Both the position numbers and the translations under genes were made by a program. From assembly GCA_041488455.1 (NCBI GenBank), contig JBGPPG010000021.1, positions 1 to 35,674 on the forward strand: a stretch of 35,674 nt of DNA, written 5' to 3'. Under the pieces are notes generated by a model, which saw only the letters and a list, made by a program, of their open reading frames with translations, ran no database searches and was not told where the DNA came from. Positions 1 through 7,648 of this stretch are shown here, piece by piece. Every line of letters begins with the position of its first letter. The stretch's first letter is position 1. This DNA is from DASQPE01 sp041488455 (GTDB taxonomy: Bacteria > Gemmatimonadota > Gemmatimonadetes > Gemmatimonadales > GWC2-71-9).

Positions 1-312
1 CCCGACTATACGGCGGCGGCCGACCTGCTGCGCTCGGCAGTGAGCTACGCGAATCCGCAGGGCAAGGTCTATCCGGCGGCGAACTACCTCCTCGGGCTCG
101 CGACCTTGCTGCAGGTCCCGCAGGTAGACCCGCAGGCCGAAAAGCAGAAGTCCTGTGAGCTGGCCAAGCAGGAGAGCGGTCTTCTCGACGAGGCTGAGAA
201 GTCGCTCACGGCCGGCCAGAGCGCCAACCCCGAGGTGGCTACCCGCAACCTCGGCATCATCGCGAAGTACAAGCCGCGCGTCGCCTCGATGATGAAAGCG
301 TACTGCAAGTAG
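1..312 (+). CDS. C-terminal part of a helical (probably TPR-type) protein, 5' end outside window
   Basis: The frame is open from base 1 and ends at TAG 310-312, so 103 residues of the C-terminus are visible. The GTG at position 40 is unlikely to be the true start because coding sequence continues upstream of it. The visible part is alanine-, lysine- and glutamate-rich, with no predicted membrane segment. It contains helical pairs resembling tetratricopeptide repeats (an ANYLLGLATLL-like helix, then a QESGLLDEAEKSL-like helix). It ends in a basic helix with two late cysteines (the SCELAK cysteine and the terminal YCK). The TPR reading is inferred from helix periodicity only, and no function can be assigned. 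It lies just upstream of the tRNA-Asp gene on the same strand. Confidence 0.6.
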   Translation, partial: PDYTAAADLLRSAVSYANPQGKVYPAANYLLGLATLLQVPQVDPQAEKQKSCELAKQESGLLDEAEKSLTAGQSANPEVATRNLGIIAKYKPRVASMMKAYCK

Positions 313-340
313 GGGACTTCCTGCCCGCTGGCGGGGTACC

Positions 341-346
341 TATATT
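341..346 (+). promoter_or_regulatory. Candidate -10 element (TATATT) for tRNA-Asp
   Basis: TATATT lies 15 bases before the tRNA 5' end, in otherwise very GC-rich DNA, so transcription would start near 353. No convincing -35 box is visible around 318-323. The preceding bases 324-335 (CCCGC-TG-GCGGG) form a short perfect hairpin that may end the upstream gene, but it has no T-run. Confidence 0.4.
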
Positions 347-361
347 GACCCCGCCGTCGGA

Positions 362-436
362 GGGGCTGTAGCTCAGCTTGGTTAGAGTGCCGCACTGTCA
401 CTGCGGAGGTCGCGGGTTCGAGCCCCGTCAGCCCCG
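362..436 (+). tRNA. tRNA-Asp (anticodon GTC)
   Basis: A full cloverleaf can be drawn. The acceptor stem is GGGGCTG (362-368) with CAGCCCC (429-435). The D stem is GCTC/GAGT, and the anticodon stem CCGCA/TGCGG encloses the loop CTGTCAC, giving anticodon GTC. The T arm is GCGGG-TTCGAGC-CCCGT. The discriminator base is G436, as expected for aspartate tRNAs. The 3' CCA is not encoded, so it must be added after transcription. The gene is followed within 8 bases by the heptad repeat block before rsmH. Confidence 0.97.
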
Positions 437-443
437 CTAGGGA

Positions 444-508
444 GCCGTTAGCGAATAGCCGTTAGCCGTTAGCCTTTAGCGACGAGCTAACGGCCAAAGG
501 CTAACGGC
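444..508 (+). repeat. Heptad repeat site A (class GTTAGCC) with inverted copies
   Basis: Five seven-base units of the form GCCGTTA run in register from 444 to 478 (two degenerate: GCGAATA, GCCTTTA). Three inverted units, TAACGGC, CAAAGGC and TAACGGC, follow at 488-508. Arms 465-480 and 493-508 match at 15 of 16 positions with a 12-base loop. The block fills the space between tRNA-Asp and rsmH and ends 11 bases before the rsmH ATG, so no Shine-Dalgarno is visible for rsmH. It could act as the 3' terminator of the tRNA transcript or as a leader structure for the dcw operon; both are inferences. Confidence 0.9.
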
Positions 509-519
509 TTTCAGCTTCC

Positions 520-1431
520 ATGTCCGCCTCCTATCATACTCCCGTCCTCCTCGCGCCCCTGCTCTCCGCCGTCGGCCGTCCGGCGCGGGCGGTGGACGCC
601 ACGCTGGGCGATGGGGGCCACGCGGAGGCGCTGCTCGCTGCGGGCGCAAAGGTCCTGGGGATCGACCGCGACCCCGACGCGATTGCGACCGCGCGCCGGC
701 GTCTCGGCGACGCCGGCATCGAGTACCTCGAGGCGGCCTACGCCTCCGACGAGGCGCTCGCGGCCGTCGCCGCGTTCCGGCCGGATCTCATCCTTCTCGA
801 TCTGGGCGTTTCTTCTCGACAGCTCGACGAGGACGCCCGCGGCTTCAGCTTCCGTCCCGGCGCGCCGCTGGACATGCGCATGGGGACGGCCGGCGCCCCG
901 GCGTCGGACTTTCTCAACCGGGCCGATGAGCCTACGCTGGCCCGGGTCTTTCGCGACTGGGCCGACGAGCCGAGGGCCCGCGCACTGGCCGTGCAGGTCG
1001 TGCGCAGGCGGGCCCGCCAGCCGTTCGCCACCAGCGACGATCTGGTGAACGCGATCCGGGCGGTGCTCGGACCCCGCTCCGGGCCCGCGGACTTCGCGCG
1101 CATCTTTCAGGCGGTCAGGATCGCCGTGAACGACGAGCTCGAGGGGCTCGAGCGCGCCCTGCCGGAGTTCCGGTCGGCGCTCGTGCCAGGCGGCCGTCTG
1201 GCCGTGATCAGCTATCATTCTGGCGAGGATCGCGTGGTGAAGCACGCGTTCCAGGCCTGGACCCGGCGCTGCGTCTGCCCGCCGCGCCAGCCTGTCTGCA
1301 CCTGCCGTGGCCGCGCGCTCGGCCGGGCCGAGCCGAGAAAGCCAGTTCCGGCCGACGCGGCGGAGGTCGCGGCAAACCCGCGCGCGAGGAGCGCTAAGCT
1401 GCGGATCTTCCGGGTGAGCGATGAAGGTTAA
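520..1431 (+). CDS. rsmH: 16S rRNA (cytosine(1402)-N4)-methyltransferase RsmH (MraW)
   Basis: This S-adenosylmethionine-dependent enzyme methylates N4 of C1402 in the ribosomal P site and is normally the first or second gene of dcw clusters. The 303-residue protein has the family N-terminus HTPVLL (residues 6-11) and the SAM-binding motif DATLGDGGH (26-34). It also has the substrate-region motif GFSFRPGAPLDMRM (about 108-121) and YHSGEDRVVK near 232. The typical cysteine pairs CVC...CTC near 249-262 are present. Length is near the family norm of about 310. ATG 520 places HTPVL at the usual distance from the start, but no Shine-Dalgarno is visible because heptad repeat site A ends just upstream. 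The 3' end overlaps the next gene by 11 bases. Confidence 0.97.
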   Translation: MSASYHTPVLLAPLLSAVGRPARAVDATLGDGGHAEALLAAGAKVLGIDRDPDAIATARRRLGDAGIEYLEAAYASDEALAAVAAFRPDLILLDLGVSSRQLDEDARGFSFRPGAPLDMRMGTAGAPASDFLNRADEPTLARVFRDWADEPRARALAVQVVRRRARQPFATSDDLVNAIRAVLGPRSGPADFARIFQAVRIAVNDELEGLERALPEFRSALVPGGRLAVISYHSGEDRVVKHAFQAWTRRCVCPPRQPVCTCRGRALGRAEPRKPVPADAAEVAANPRARSAKLRIFRVSDEG

Positions 1432-1723
1432 GGGGCGCCACTGGCTGTTGCTCTGGCTGCTCCTCTTTCTGCTCGTTGCCACGGTGGTTGTGGCCCGGCA
1501 GACCGCCGCGTTCAGGGTGGCGCGGCGGGTGGGTGAGCTCCGGGAGCAGCGCACCGCGCTGGAGGCGCGCCGCGCCGACCTGGAGCGGCGCATCCGTGAG
1601 GCGTCGGGCCGCCAGGTCCTGGTACCGAAGGCCGAGCGCGATCTCGGCCTTCATCTCCCGGCCGACAAGGAATTCATTCTTTTCGCCGTGCCCTCGGGCC
1701 CGGCCGACCGCAGCAAGCGCTGA
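1421..1723 (+). CDS. ftsL: FtsL-like short bitopic division protein
   Basis: The 100-residue protein has a short basic N-terminus and one hydrophobic segment (about residues 8-25, rich in Leu and Val). A heptad-type coiled coil follows (about 30-65, VGELREQRTALEARR and onward), then a short periplasmic tail. That architecture and its place between rsmH and ftsI match FtsL, which binds FtsB/DivIC and FtsQ and helps activate the FtsW-FtsI synthase. FtsL sequences diverge strongly, so the call rests on size, topology and position more than on motifs. Its ATG lies inside the end of rsmH, and its stop TGA (1721-1723) directly abuts the ftsI ATG, which suggests translational coupling. Confidence 0.8.
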   Translation: MKVKGRHWLLLWLLLFLLVATVVVARQTAAFRVARRVGELREQRTALEARRADLERRIREASGRQVLVPKAERDLGLHLPADKEFILFAVPSGPADRSKR

Positions 1724-3685
1724 ATGGCCAAGCCCGCTGCCCGCATCGCCGCGATCCAGTTCTGCTTCGCCGTCGGCATCACGGCGGTCATGGCCCGCGC
1801 CGCGCAGCTCCAGCTCTTCCAGGGCGCCCGTTGGTCCAAGGAGGCGGAGGCGCAGCGCACTGAGCGCGCGGTGCTGCCCGCCCGGCGCGGCACGCTGTAC
1901 GATCGGAACGGGGTTCCTCTCGCGGTCACGCAGGAGTTCTATCACGTCGGCGTCGCGCCGAACGAGCTGGCCGACCGCCGCACCGCCGTGCGCCTGTTGG
2001 CGGCCCAGCTGGCGATCCCCGCCGCCGACGTCGAGCGCGACCTGGCCCGGAAGAAATGGGCCTACTGGCACGGTCCCTACACCGCCACACAAGTACAGCC
2101 GCTGCGCGCGGTGAAGGGCGTTCACCTGGACGGCGAGTTCCTGCGGTTCTACCCGGCCCGCGATCTGGCCCGGCCCATCATCGGGGGGCTCTCCCCCGAG
2201 ACGGCCGTCGGCGTCTCGGGGCTGGAGCTGTCGCTCGATTCCGCGCTCACCGGCGAGCCCGGCGAGGCGGTTCTGCTCAAGGACCGGGCGGGGCGCCGTT
2301 ACGACTCTCCGTCCCGGCTCGTCCGCGAGCCGGTAGCCGGCAACGACGTGTGGCTCACGCTCGACGCGGGTCTTCAGGAGATCGCCGAGCGAGGGCTGGA
2401 CGATGCGCTGAACGAGATGAAGGCCGAGGGCGGCGACATCGTGTTCCTCGACCCCGCGACCGGGGAGCTGCTGGCGCTCGCATCGAAGCAGGCCGGCGGG
2501 GCGAACAGGGCCTCGACCTTCACCGACCCCTTCGAGCCCGGCTCGACCGCCAAGCTCTTCACGGCCGCCGCGCTCCTCGTCTACCGGCGCGTGGACAGCA
2601 CCGATGCCGTGAGCGGCGAAAATGGCGAGTGGCTCATGCCGGTGAACGAGCGCGGCAAGACCCGCCGGATCACCGACGCGCACAAGCACCCGGGCATGCT
2701 GACGCTCGCACAGGCGATCCAGGTGTCGAGCAACATCGCCATGTCGAAGTTCGCGCAGCGGCTCTCGCCGGCGGAGCAGTACGGCGTGCTGCGAGACTTC
2801 GGCTTCGGCAGCCCCACGGGGGTGGAGTTTCCTTCGGAGTCGCGCGGGCGGCTCGCGCGGCCGGACCAGTGGCAGCCGATGTACACCCGCGCGAGCGTCG
2901 CGATGGGGTACGAGTTCGGCGTGACGCCGGTGCAGCTCGCCGCCGCGTACAGCGCCATCGCGAACGACGGCGTGCTGCTCGCCCCCACGCTCGTGCGCGA
3001 CGTCCGCAGGCCCGACGGCACCCTGGTGTACCGCCACCAGCCGGAGCCCGTCCGGCGGGCAATCAGTCCCGAGCTCGCCGGACGGCTCCGCACCTTCCTC
3101 GCCGGCGTCGTCGGTGAAGGCGGGACCGGCGAGCGGGCGCAGCTCGCGAACTACTCGCTGCTCGGCAAGACCGGCACCGCCGTCCGCTTCGAGCACGGCC
3201 GGTACGTGCACGGGGAGTACACCGCGTCTTTCGCCGCGCTGTTCCCGGCCGACCATCCCCAGCTGGTGGTCATTGTGAAGATCGACAGCCCGAGGGGCAA
3301 CTACTACGGCGGCCTGACCGCGGCCCCGGTCACCAAGAGCATGCTGCAACAGGCACTCGCGTCGCACCGTGTGGCGATCGATCGCTCGCGCCTGGCGGCG
3401 CCGGACACGGCGGAGGTGGCATTGGCTCCGCGGCAAGAGCCGGTGCCCGGTACGCCGGCGATCGTGGTGCCGTGGCCGCCCCGCGCGCCGGAGCAGGCCC
3501 CTGCCGCGCTTCCGGTGCCCGATGTTGCGGGGACGCCCGTGCGCGAGGCCGCTCTCGCGCTGCACCGGCGCGGCTTCCATGTGGATCTCCGCGGCACCGG
3601 GCGGGTCGAGCGCACCGCGCCGGGTCCGGGCGACGTGGCCCTGCCCGGCGCCACCATCACCGTGTGGACCCGCGACCCGTGGTGA
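1724..3685 (+). CDS. ftsI: Septal peptidoglycan transpeptidase FtsI (PBP3 type) with C-terminal PASTA-like domain
   Basis: This class B penicillin-binding protein cross-links septal peptidoglycan together with FtsW. The 653-residue protein has an N-terminal membrane anchor (about 7-29) and a PBP dimerisation region (RRGTLYDRNG near 54). The transpeptidase domain shows all three catalytic motifs: STAK with nucleophile S274 (274-277), SSN (335-337) and KTGT (482-485). Residues about 595-653 (start PVPDVAGTPV) resemble a single PASTA domain, known in some FtsI and Ser/Thr kinases as a peptidoglycan or lipid II sensor. A proline-rich linker precedes it. Start ATG immediately follows the ftsL stop, and the stop overlaps the murE start as GTGA. 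Confidence 0.96.
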   Translation: MAKPAARIAAIQFCFAVGITAVMARAAQLQLFQGARWSKEAEAQRTERAVLPARRGTLYDRNGVPLAVTQEFYHVGVAPNELADRRTAVRLLAAQLAIPAADVERDLARKKWAYWHGPYTATQVQPLRAVKGVHLDGEFLRFYPARDLARPIIGGLSPETAVGVSGLELSLDSALTGEPGEAVLLKDRAGRRYDSPSRLVREPVAGNDVWLTLDAGLQEIAERGLDDALNEMKAEGGDIVFLDPATGELLALASKQAGGANRASTFTDPFEPGSTAKLFTAAALLVYRRVDSTDAVSGENGEWLMPVNERGKTRRITDAHKHPGMLTLAQAIQVSSNIAMSKFAQRLSPAEQYGVLRDFGFGSPTGVEFPSESRGRLARPDQWQPMYTRASVAMGYEFGVTPVQLAAAYSAIANDGVLLAPTLVRDVRRPDGTLVYRHQPEPVRRAISPELAGRLRTFLAGVVGEGGTGERAQLANYSLLGKTGTAVRFEHGRYVHGEYTASFAALFPADHPQLVVIVKIDSPRGNYYGGLTAAPVTKSMLQQALASHRVAIDRSRLAAPDTAEVALAPRQEPVPGTPAIVVPWPPRAPEQAPAALPVPDVAGTPVREAALALHRRGFHVDLRGTGRVERTAPGPGDVALPGATITVWTRDPW

Positions 3686-5145
3686 ACCCGGGGTGGGTGG
3701 AGCTGCTCGACGAGCTGCGACGGGCGGGGCTCCTCGTGTCCGCCTCCGAGGGGTCGCCCGCCGTCAGCGGGCTCACGAGCGACAGCCGCGCCGTGGGGCC
3801 CGGGCAGGTGTACGTGGCCGTGCGCGGCTCGCAGACCGACGGACACCGCTTCGTCGCCGACGCCGTACGCCGGGGCGCGGTGGCGGTCGTGGTCGAGGCG
3901 CCAGTTGACGGACTGGGAGTGGCTCAGGCCGTCGTCCGGGACGGACGCCGCGCGGCGGTAGCGCTCGGCAGCGCGTGGCATGGGCATCCGGCGCGTCGGC
4001 TCCGCATCGTGGGTGTTACCGGGACGAACGGAAAGACCACCACGACGGCCCTCGTCCGCCACCTGCTCAACGCTGGCGGTACCGCGGGCAGCATCGGAAC
4101 GATCGGCGCGCTCGCCGGCGACGGGGCGGGGATCTCCTCCACGGCGGGATCGCTCACGACGCCCGGTCCGATCGATCTCCAGGCGACGCTCGCCGCGCTC
4201 GCGGCACGCGGCGTCAGCGATGTCGTGATGGAAGCGTCGTCCCACAGCCTGGATCAGGGGCGGCTCGACGGACTCACCCTCGCCGCGGGCGTGTTCACCA
4301 ACCTCACCCGCGACCACCTCGACTACCACGGCACCATGGAGGCGTACCTCGCCGCCAAGCTCAAGCTGAGCACGCTGCTCGGGACGATGGGGGTGGAGAT
4401 CGTGAATCTTGATGATGCCGCATGGCGCGCGCTGCCGGCCAATGGGCGCCGGGTGACGTTCGGCCTCCACGCCGCGGCGGAAGTTCGGGCCGCGGAAGTT
4501 GCGCTCGACGCGCGCGGCAGCCGGTTCACGCTCACCGGCCGGTTCGGGGTCGCCCCGACGTCGCTGCCCCTCCTCGGCGACTTCAACGTGGCCAACGCGC
4601 TCGCAGCCGCGGCCACCGCGCTCGCGCTGGGGGTGCCGCTCGCCGAAGTGGCGGCGCGGCTCGAAGGAGTGCCACAGGTGCCCGGCCGGATGGAAAAGCT
4701 GGCTGAGCAACCCTGCGTCGTGCTCCGCGACTACGCGCACACTCCCGATGCGCTTGAGCGGGCGCTCGCCGCTCTCCGTCCGCTCACACGGGGCAGGCTG
4801 CTGGTCGTATTCGGGTGTGGAGGCGACCGGGACCGCGGTAAGCGGCCGATCATGGGGCGCATCGCCGCCGAGGGCGCCGACCTGGCGCTCGTCACGTCGG
4901 ACAATCCGCGGACCGAGGATCCCGACGCCATCATTGACGACGTCGAGCGCGGCATAGGCGGCGCGCCGCACCTCCGGGTCACCGATCGGCGTGTGGCCAT
5001 CAAGCGCGCCCTCGACGAGGCCGGACCGGACGACACGATCCTCCTCGCCGGCAAGGGCCACGAGACGTACCAGGTGGTGGGGACGGAGAAGCAGCCGTTC
5101 GACGAGAAGGAGATCGTGCGGGACATCGTGAGAGGTGAGAGGTGA
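3682..5145 (+). CDS. murE: UDP-MurNAc-tripeptide synthetase MurE (meso-diaminopimelate adding)
   Basis: This cytoplasmic ATP-dependent ligase adds the third residue to UDP-MurNAc-L-Ala-D-Glu. The ATP loop GTNGKTTT begins at residue 114. The substrate-selecting motif DNPR (407-410) is the known signature for meso-diaminopimelate rather than lysine. With GTG 3682 the protein has 487 residues, normal for the family, and its start overlaps the ftsI stop as GTGA. GTG 3679 is an equally placed alternative. The frame stays open further upstream, but that part lies wholly inside ftsI and has no MurE similarity. The last codons (V-R-G-E-R, stop TGA 5143-5145) are written by heptad repeat site B rather than by family sequence. 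Confidence 0.96.
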   Translation: MNPGWVELLDELRRAGLLVSASEGSPAVSGLTSDSRAVGPGQVYVAVRGSQTDGHRFVADAVRRGAVAVVVEAPVDGLGVAQAVVRDGRRAAVALGSAWHGHPARRLRIVGVTGTNGKTTTTALVRHLLNAGGTAGSIGTIGALAGDGAGISSTAGSLTTPGPIDLQATLAALAARGVSDVVMEASSHSLDQGRLDGLTLAAGVFTNLTRDHLDYHGTMEAYLAAKLKLSTLLGTMGVEIVNLDDAAWRALPANGRRVTFGLHAAAEVRAAEVALDARGSRFTLTGRFGVAPTSLPLLGDFNVANALAAAATALALGVPLAEVAARLEGVPQVPGRMEKLAEQPCVVLRDYAHTPDALERALAALRPLTRGRLLVVFGCGGDRDRGKRPIMGRIAAEGADLALVTSDNPRTEDPDAIIDDVERGIGGAPHLRVTDRRVAIKRALDEAGPDDTILLAGKGHETYQVVGTEKQPFDEKEIVRDIVRGER

Positions 5146-5164
5146 GAGTGAGAAGTGAGAGGTG
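5128..5164 (+). repeat. Heptad repeat site B (class GTGAGAG/A)
   Basis: The units in order are GTGAGAG, GTGAGAG, GTGAGA (one base short), GTGAGAA and GTGAGAG, then GTG. The repeat begins inside the murE reading frame, supplies its last five codons and stop, and its final GTG is the murF start. There is no inverted arm here. Confidence 0.9.
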
Positions 5165-6505
5165 GTGAAGAGTGAGGCGGAGGCTCGCGCCGCGCTCGGG
5201 CTCCCGAGGGCCGACCGCGCCCCGCTGGCGTTCTCCGAAATCTCCACCGACACCCGCACGCTCCGCCCCGGCGCGCTGTTCGTGGCCCTCAAGGGCGACC
5301 GGTTCGACGGGCACGATCATCTCGCCGCTGCCGCCGCCGCGGGCGCGATCGCGGCGGTCGTCCGGCGCGGCACTGCGCCGGTTGGCGGAATGGTCCTGCT
5401 CGAGGTGGACGACCCGCTCCGCGCCTACGGCTACCTCGCGCGCGCCCGGCGGCGCACGGTTCCGGGACCGGTCATCGCGATCACCGGCACCAACGGCAAG
5501 ACCAGCACGAAGGAAATGCTCGCGGCCGTGCTCCGGACCCGCTGGCGCACGCACGCGACCCGGGCCAACCTGAACAACCTGATCGGCGTCCCCGCCACCA
5601 TTCTGGAAGCCCCGGACGACACCGAAGCGCTCGTCGTGGAAGCGGGCGCGAACCTGCCGGGGGAAATCGCTCGCTATCGCGAGATCATCGAGCCCTCGTC
5701 CGCGGTCGTCACCAACGCGGTCGCGGGTCATCTGGAGGGCTTTGGGTCGCTCGCGGGCGTCCTGGCCGAAAAGCTGTCGCTGGTGCGGGATGTCGAGCTG
5801 GCCGTCGTCGGTACGCGGCCGCCGGAGCTCGCATCCGGTGCCCGCCGGCTGGCGCGCCGCGTGGTCACCGCGGGTCTCGACGGCGCCGACCGCGTGCCGG
5901 ACGCGGTGACGCTGGATGAGCTGGGCCGCGCGACGGTCGCGGTGGACGGCCGGCGCTTCTCGTTGCCATACCCCGGGCGGCACCTGGCCGAGAACGCGAT
6001 GCTGGCCTGGACGGTGGCGCGGGAGCTGGGACTCGACCTTGCGGCCGCGGCAGCCGCCATCGAACGCTTCGTTTTGCCCGGCGGGCGCAGCGAGCTGCGC
6101 CGGGAAGGCGGGCTCACCATCCTCAACGACTCCTACAACGCCAACCCCGACTCATTCCGCGCCGCGATCGCGACGGCTCGTGAGCTCCGGCGCGGGCGAC
6201 GCCTCGTCTTCGTGGCCGGCACGATGCGCGAGCTTGGGCCCGACGCCGGCCGGCTCCATGCCGAGGTGGCTCGCGAGCTGGTGGAGTTGGGGCCGGACCT
6301 GCTGGCCGCGGTGGGGGACTTCGGTCCCGCCCTGGCGGCGTACGCCGCGCAGCTGGGTGAGCGCCTGATCACCGCTCCCGATGCGCCGGCGGTCGGTCCG
6401 CTGGTGGCCGAGCGGTTGCGGGGGGACGAGGTCGTGGTCTTGAAGGCATCCCGCGGCGTGGCGCTCGAACGTATACTTCCGCTGCTTCTCGCCCGCGCGC
6501 ACTGA
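5162..6505 (+). CDS. murF: UDP-MurNAc-tripeptide:D-Ala-D-Ala ligase MurF
   Basis: MurF adds the D-Ala-D-Ala dipeptide, completing the UDP-MurNAc-pentapeptide in the cytoplasm. The 447-residue protein has the Mur ligase ATP loop GTNGKTST starting at residue 109. It also carries the MurF-type N-terminal SxDTRTLRPGALFVAL segment and the NDSYNANP motif of the C-terminal half. The start is either GTG 5162 or GTG 5165; both lie at the end of heptad repeat site B, so the ribosome-binding region is made of repeat sequence. It is followed 15 bases later by mraY, which has its own Shine-Dalgarno-like ACGAGG. No ddl gene for its dipeptide substrate is present in this cluster. Confidence 0.95.
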   Translation: MVKSEAEARAALGLPRADRAPLAFSEISTDTRTLRPGALFVALKGDRFDGHDHLAAAAAAGAIAAVVRRGTAPVGGMVLLEVDDPLRAYGYLARARRRTVPGPVIAITGTNGKTSTKEMLAAVLRTRWRTHATRANLNNLIGVPATILEAPDDTEALVVEAGANLPGEIARYREIIEPSSAVVTNAVAGHLEGFGSLAGVLAEKLSLVRDVELAVVGTRPPELASGARRLARRVVTAGLDGADRVPDAVTLDELGRATVAVDGRRFSLPYPGRHLAENAMLAWTVARELGLDLAAAAAAIERFVLPGGRSELRREGGLTILNDSYNANPDSFRAAIATARELRRGRRLVFVAGTMRELGPDAGRLHAEVARELVELGPDLLAAVGDFGPALAAYAAQLGERLITAPDAPAVGPLVAERLRGDEVVVLKASRGVALERILPLLLARAH

Positions 6506-6520
6506 CCCCGACGAGGCTCG

Positions 6521-7648
6521 ATGTTCTATCACTTGCTCGCGCCCCTCGGCAAGCACTTCATCATCTTCAATCTGTTCAACTACATCTCGTTCCGGGCCGC
6601 CGGGGCGACGGTCACGGCGCTGCTTCTGGCGTTCTTGCTCGGCCCGCCGATCATCGGGCGGCTCCGGGCCCGCAAGATCGGTCAGGTGATCCGGGCGGAA
6701 GGCCCGGCGAGCCATCAGGGCAAGCGCGGCACACCCACGATGGGCGGGCTGATCATCCTGCTCGCCACCATCCTGCCGACGCTGCTCTGGGCCCCGCTTA
6801 CCAACCGGTTCGTCGTGGTCGCGATGATCTCGACGCTCTGGATGGGCTGCATCGGATTTGTGGACGACTACCTCAAGATCGTGCAGGGCAAGTCGCGCGG
6901 GCTGGTCGCCAAGTACAAGCTGGTGGGACAGTGCTCGTTCGGGTTGCTGCTGGGACTCTATCTCTATTTCTGGCCCCTGGTGCCCGCCGAGACGATTCCC
7001 GCCACGGCCACCACGCTGCCCTTCTTCAAGTACCTGGTCGTGAACTTCGCGCCGTGGCTCTTCATGGTGTTCGTGACCGTGGTGATCACCGGGACGAGCA
7101 ACGCGGTGAACCTCACCGACGGGCTTGACGGGCTGGCCACTGGGCTCGCGGGTATCGCCGCGTTCGGCTTCGCCGTCTTCGCCTATCTCTACGGCCGGGT
7201 GGACACGACCACGTACCTCAACCTCTTTTATCTCCCCGGCGCCGGGGAGCTCACCGTCTTTTGCGCGGCGCTCATGGGAGCGACCATCGGATTTCTGTGG
7301 TTCAACGCCCACCCGGCGCAGGTCTTCATGGGGGATACCGGCAGTCTCGCGATCGGTGGCGCGCTGGGCACCGTGGCCATCCTGCTCAAGGCGGAGTTTC
7401 TGCTGCTCCTGATCGGCGGCGTGTTCGTGGCGGAGGCGGTGTCGGTCTTGATCCAGACCGGAACCTACAAGTGGCAGAAGCGCACGCGCGGGCGTGAGTA
7501 CGCTGATGCGCATCGGGTGTTCCGGATGGCGCCGCTGCATCACCACTTCGAGAAGCTCGGCTGGGCCGAGACCACGGTCGTGACGCGCTTCTACATCCTC
7601 GGCCTCTTTTGCGCGCTGGTGGCGCTCTCGACGCTCAAGGTGCGCTGA
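6521..7648 (+). CDS. mraY: Phospho-MurNAc-pentapeptide transferase MraY
   Basis: This integral membrane enzyme transfers phospho-MurNAc-pentapeptide to undecaprenyl phosphate to make lipid I. The 375-residue, strongly hydrophobic protein (about ten membrane segments) has the family signatures HQGKRGTPTMGG (near 66), FVDDYLKI (near 112) and NLTDGLDGLATG (near 198). The histidine-rich HHHFEKLGW lies near 345. The Asp pairs that coordinate magnesium are intact. ATG 6521 is preceded by ACGAGG at a short spacing (6511-6516). The stop TGA overlaps the murD ATG by one base (TGATG). Confidence 0.97.
   Translation: MFYHLLAPLGKHFIIFNLFNYISFRAAGATVTALLLAFLLGPPIIGRLRARKIGQVIRAEGPASHQGKRGTPTMGGLIILLATILPTLLWAPLTNRFVVVAMISTLWMGCIGFVDDYLKIVQGKSRGLVAKYKLVGQCSFGLLLGLYLYFWPLVPAETIPATATTLPFFKYLVVNFAPWLFMVFVTVVITGTSNAVNLTDGLDGLATGLAGIAAFGFAVFAYLYGRVDTTTYLNLFYLPGAGELTVFCAALMGATIGFLWFNAHPAQVFMGDTGSLAIGGALGTVAILLKAEFLLLLIGGVFVAEAVSVLIQTGTYKWQKRTRGREYADAHRVFRMAPLHHHFEKLGWAETTVVTRFYILGLFCALVALSTLKVR

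Noticed and set aside
444..508. Possible CRISPR array or REP element at the repeat blocks
   Set aside because: Units are seven bases with no spacers and no cas genes nearby, so this is not CRISPR. Unit length and in-register tandem copies also do not fit REP or ERIC elements.
1394..3580. A 728-codon open frame on the - strand opposite ftsL/ftsI
   Set aside because: It lies wholly opposite genes with intact catalytic motifs, is rich in Arg, His, Gly and Glu as expected from the complement of high-GC codons, and shows no domain. Similar antisense frames at 3304-5292, 8952-11072 and 17824-19560 were rejected for the same reason.
3472..3681. N-terminal extension of MurE from an upstream GTG
   Set aside because: The extra 70 residues are encoded entirely within the ftsI PASTA-like region and do not resemble MurE; the GTGA overlap at 3682 gives a normal-length protein. 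The same reasoning removed extensions of murD, ftsW, deoB and cdd.
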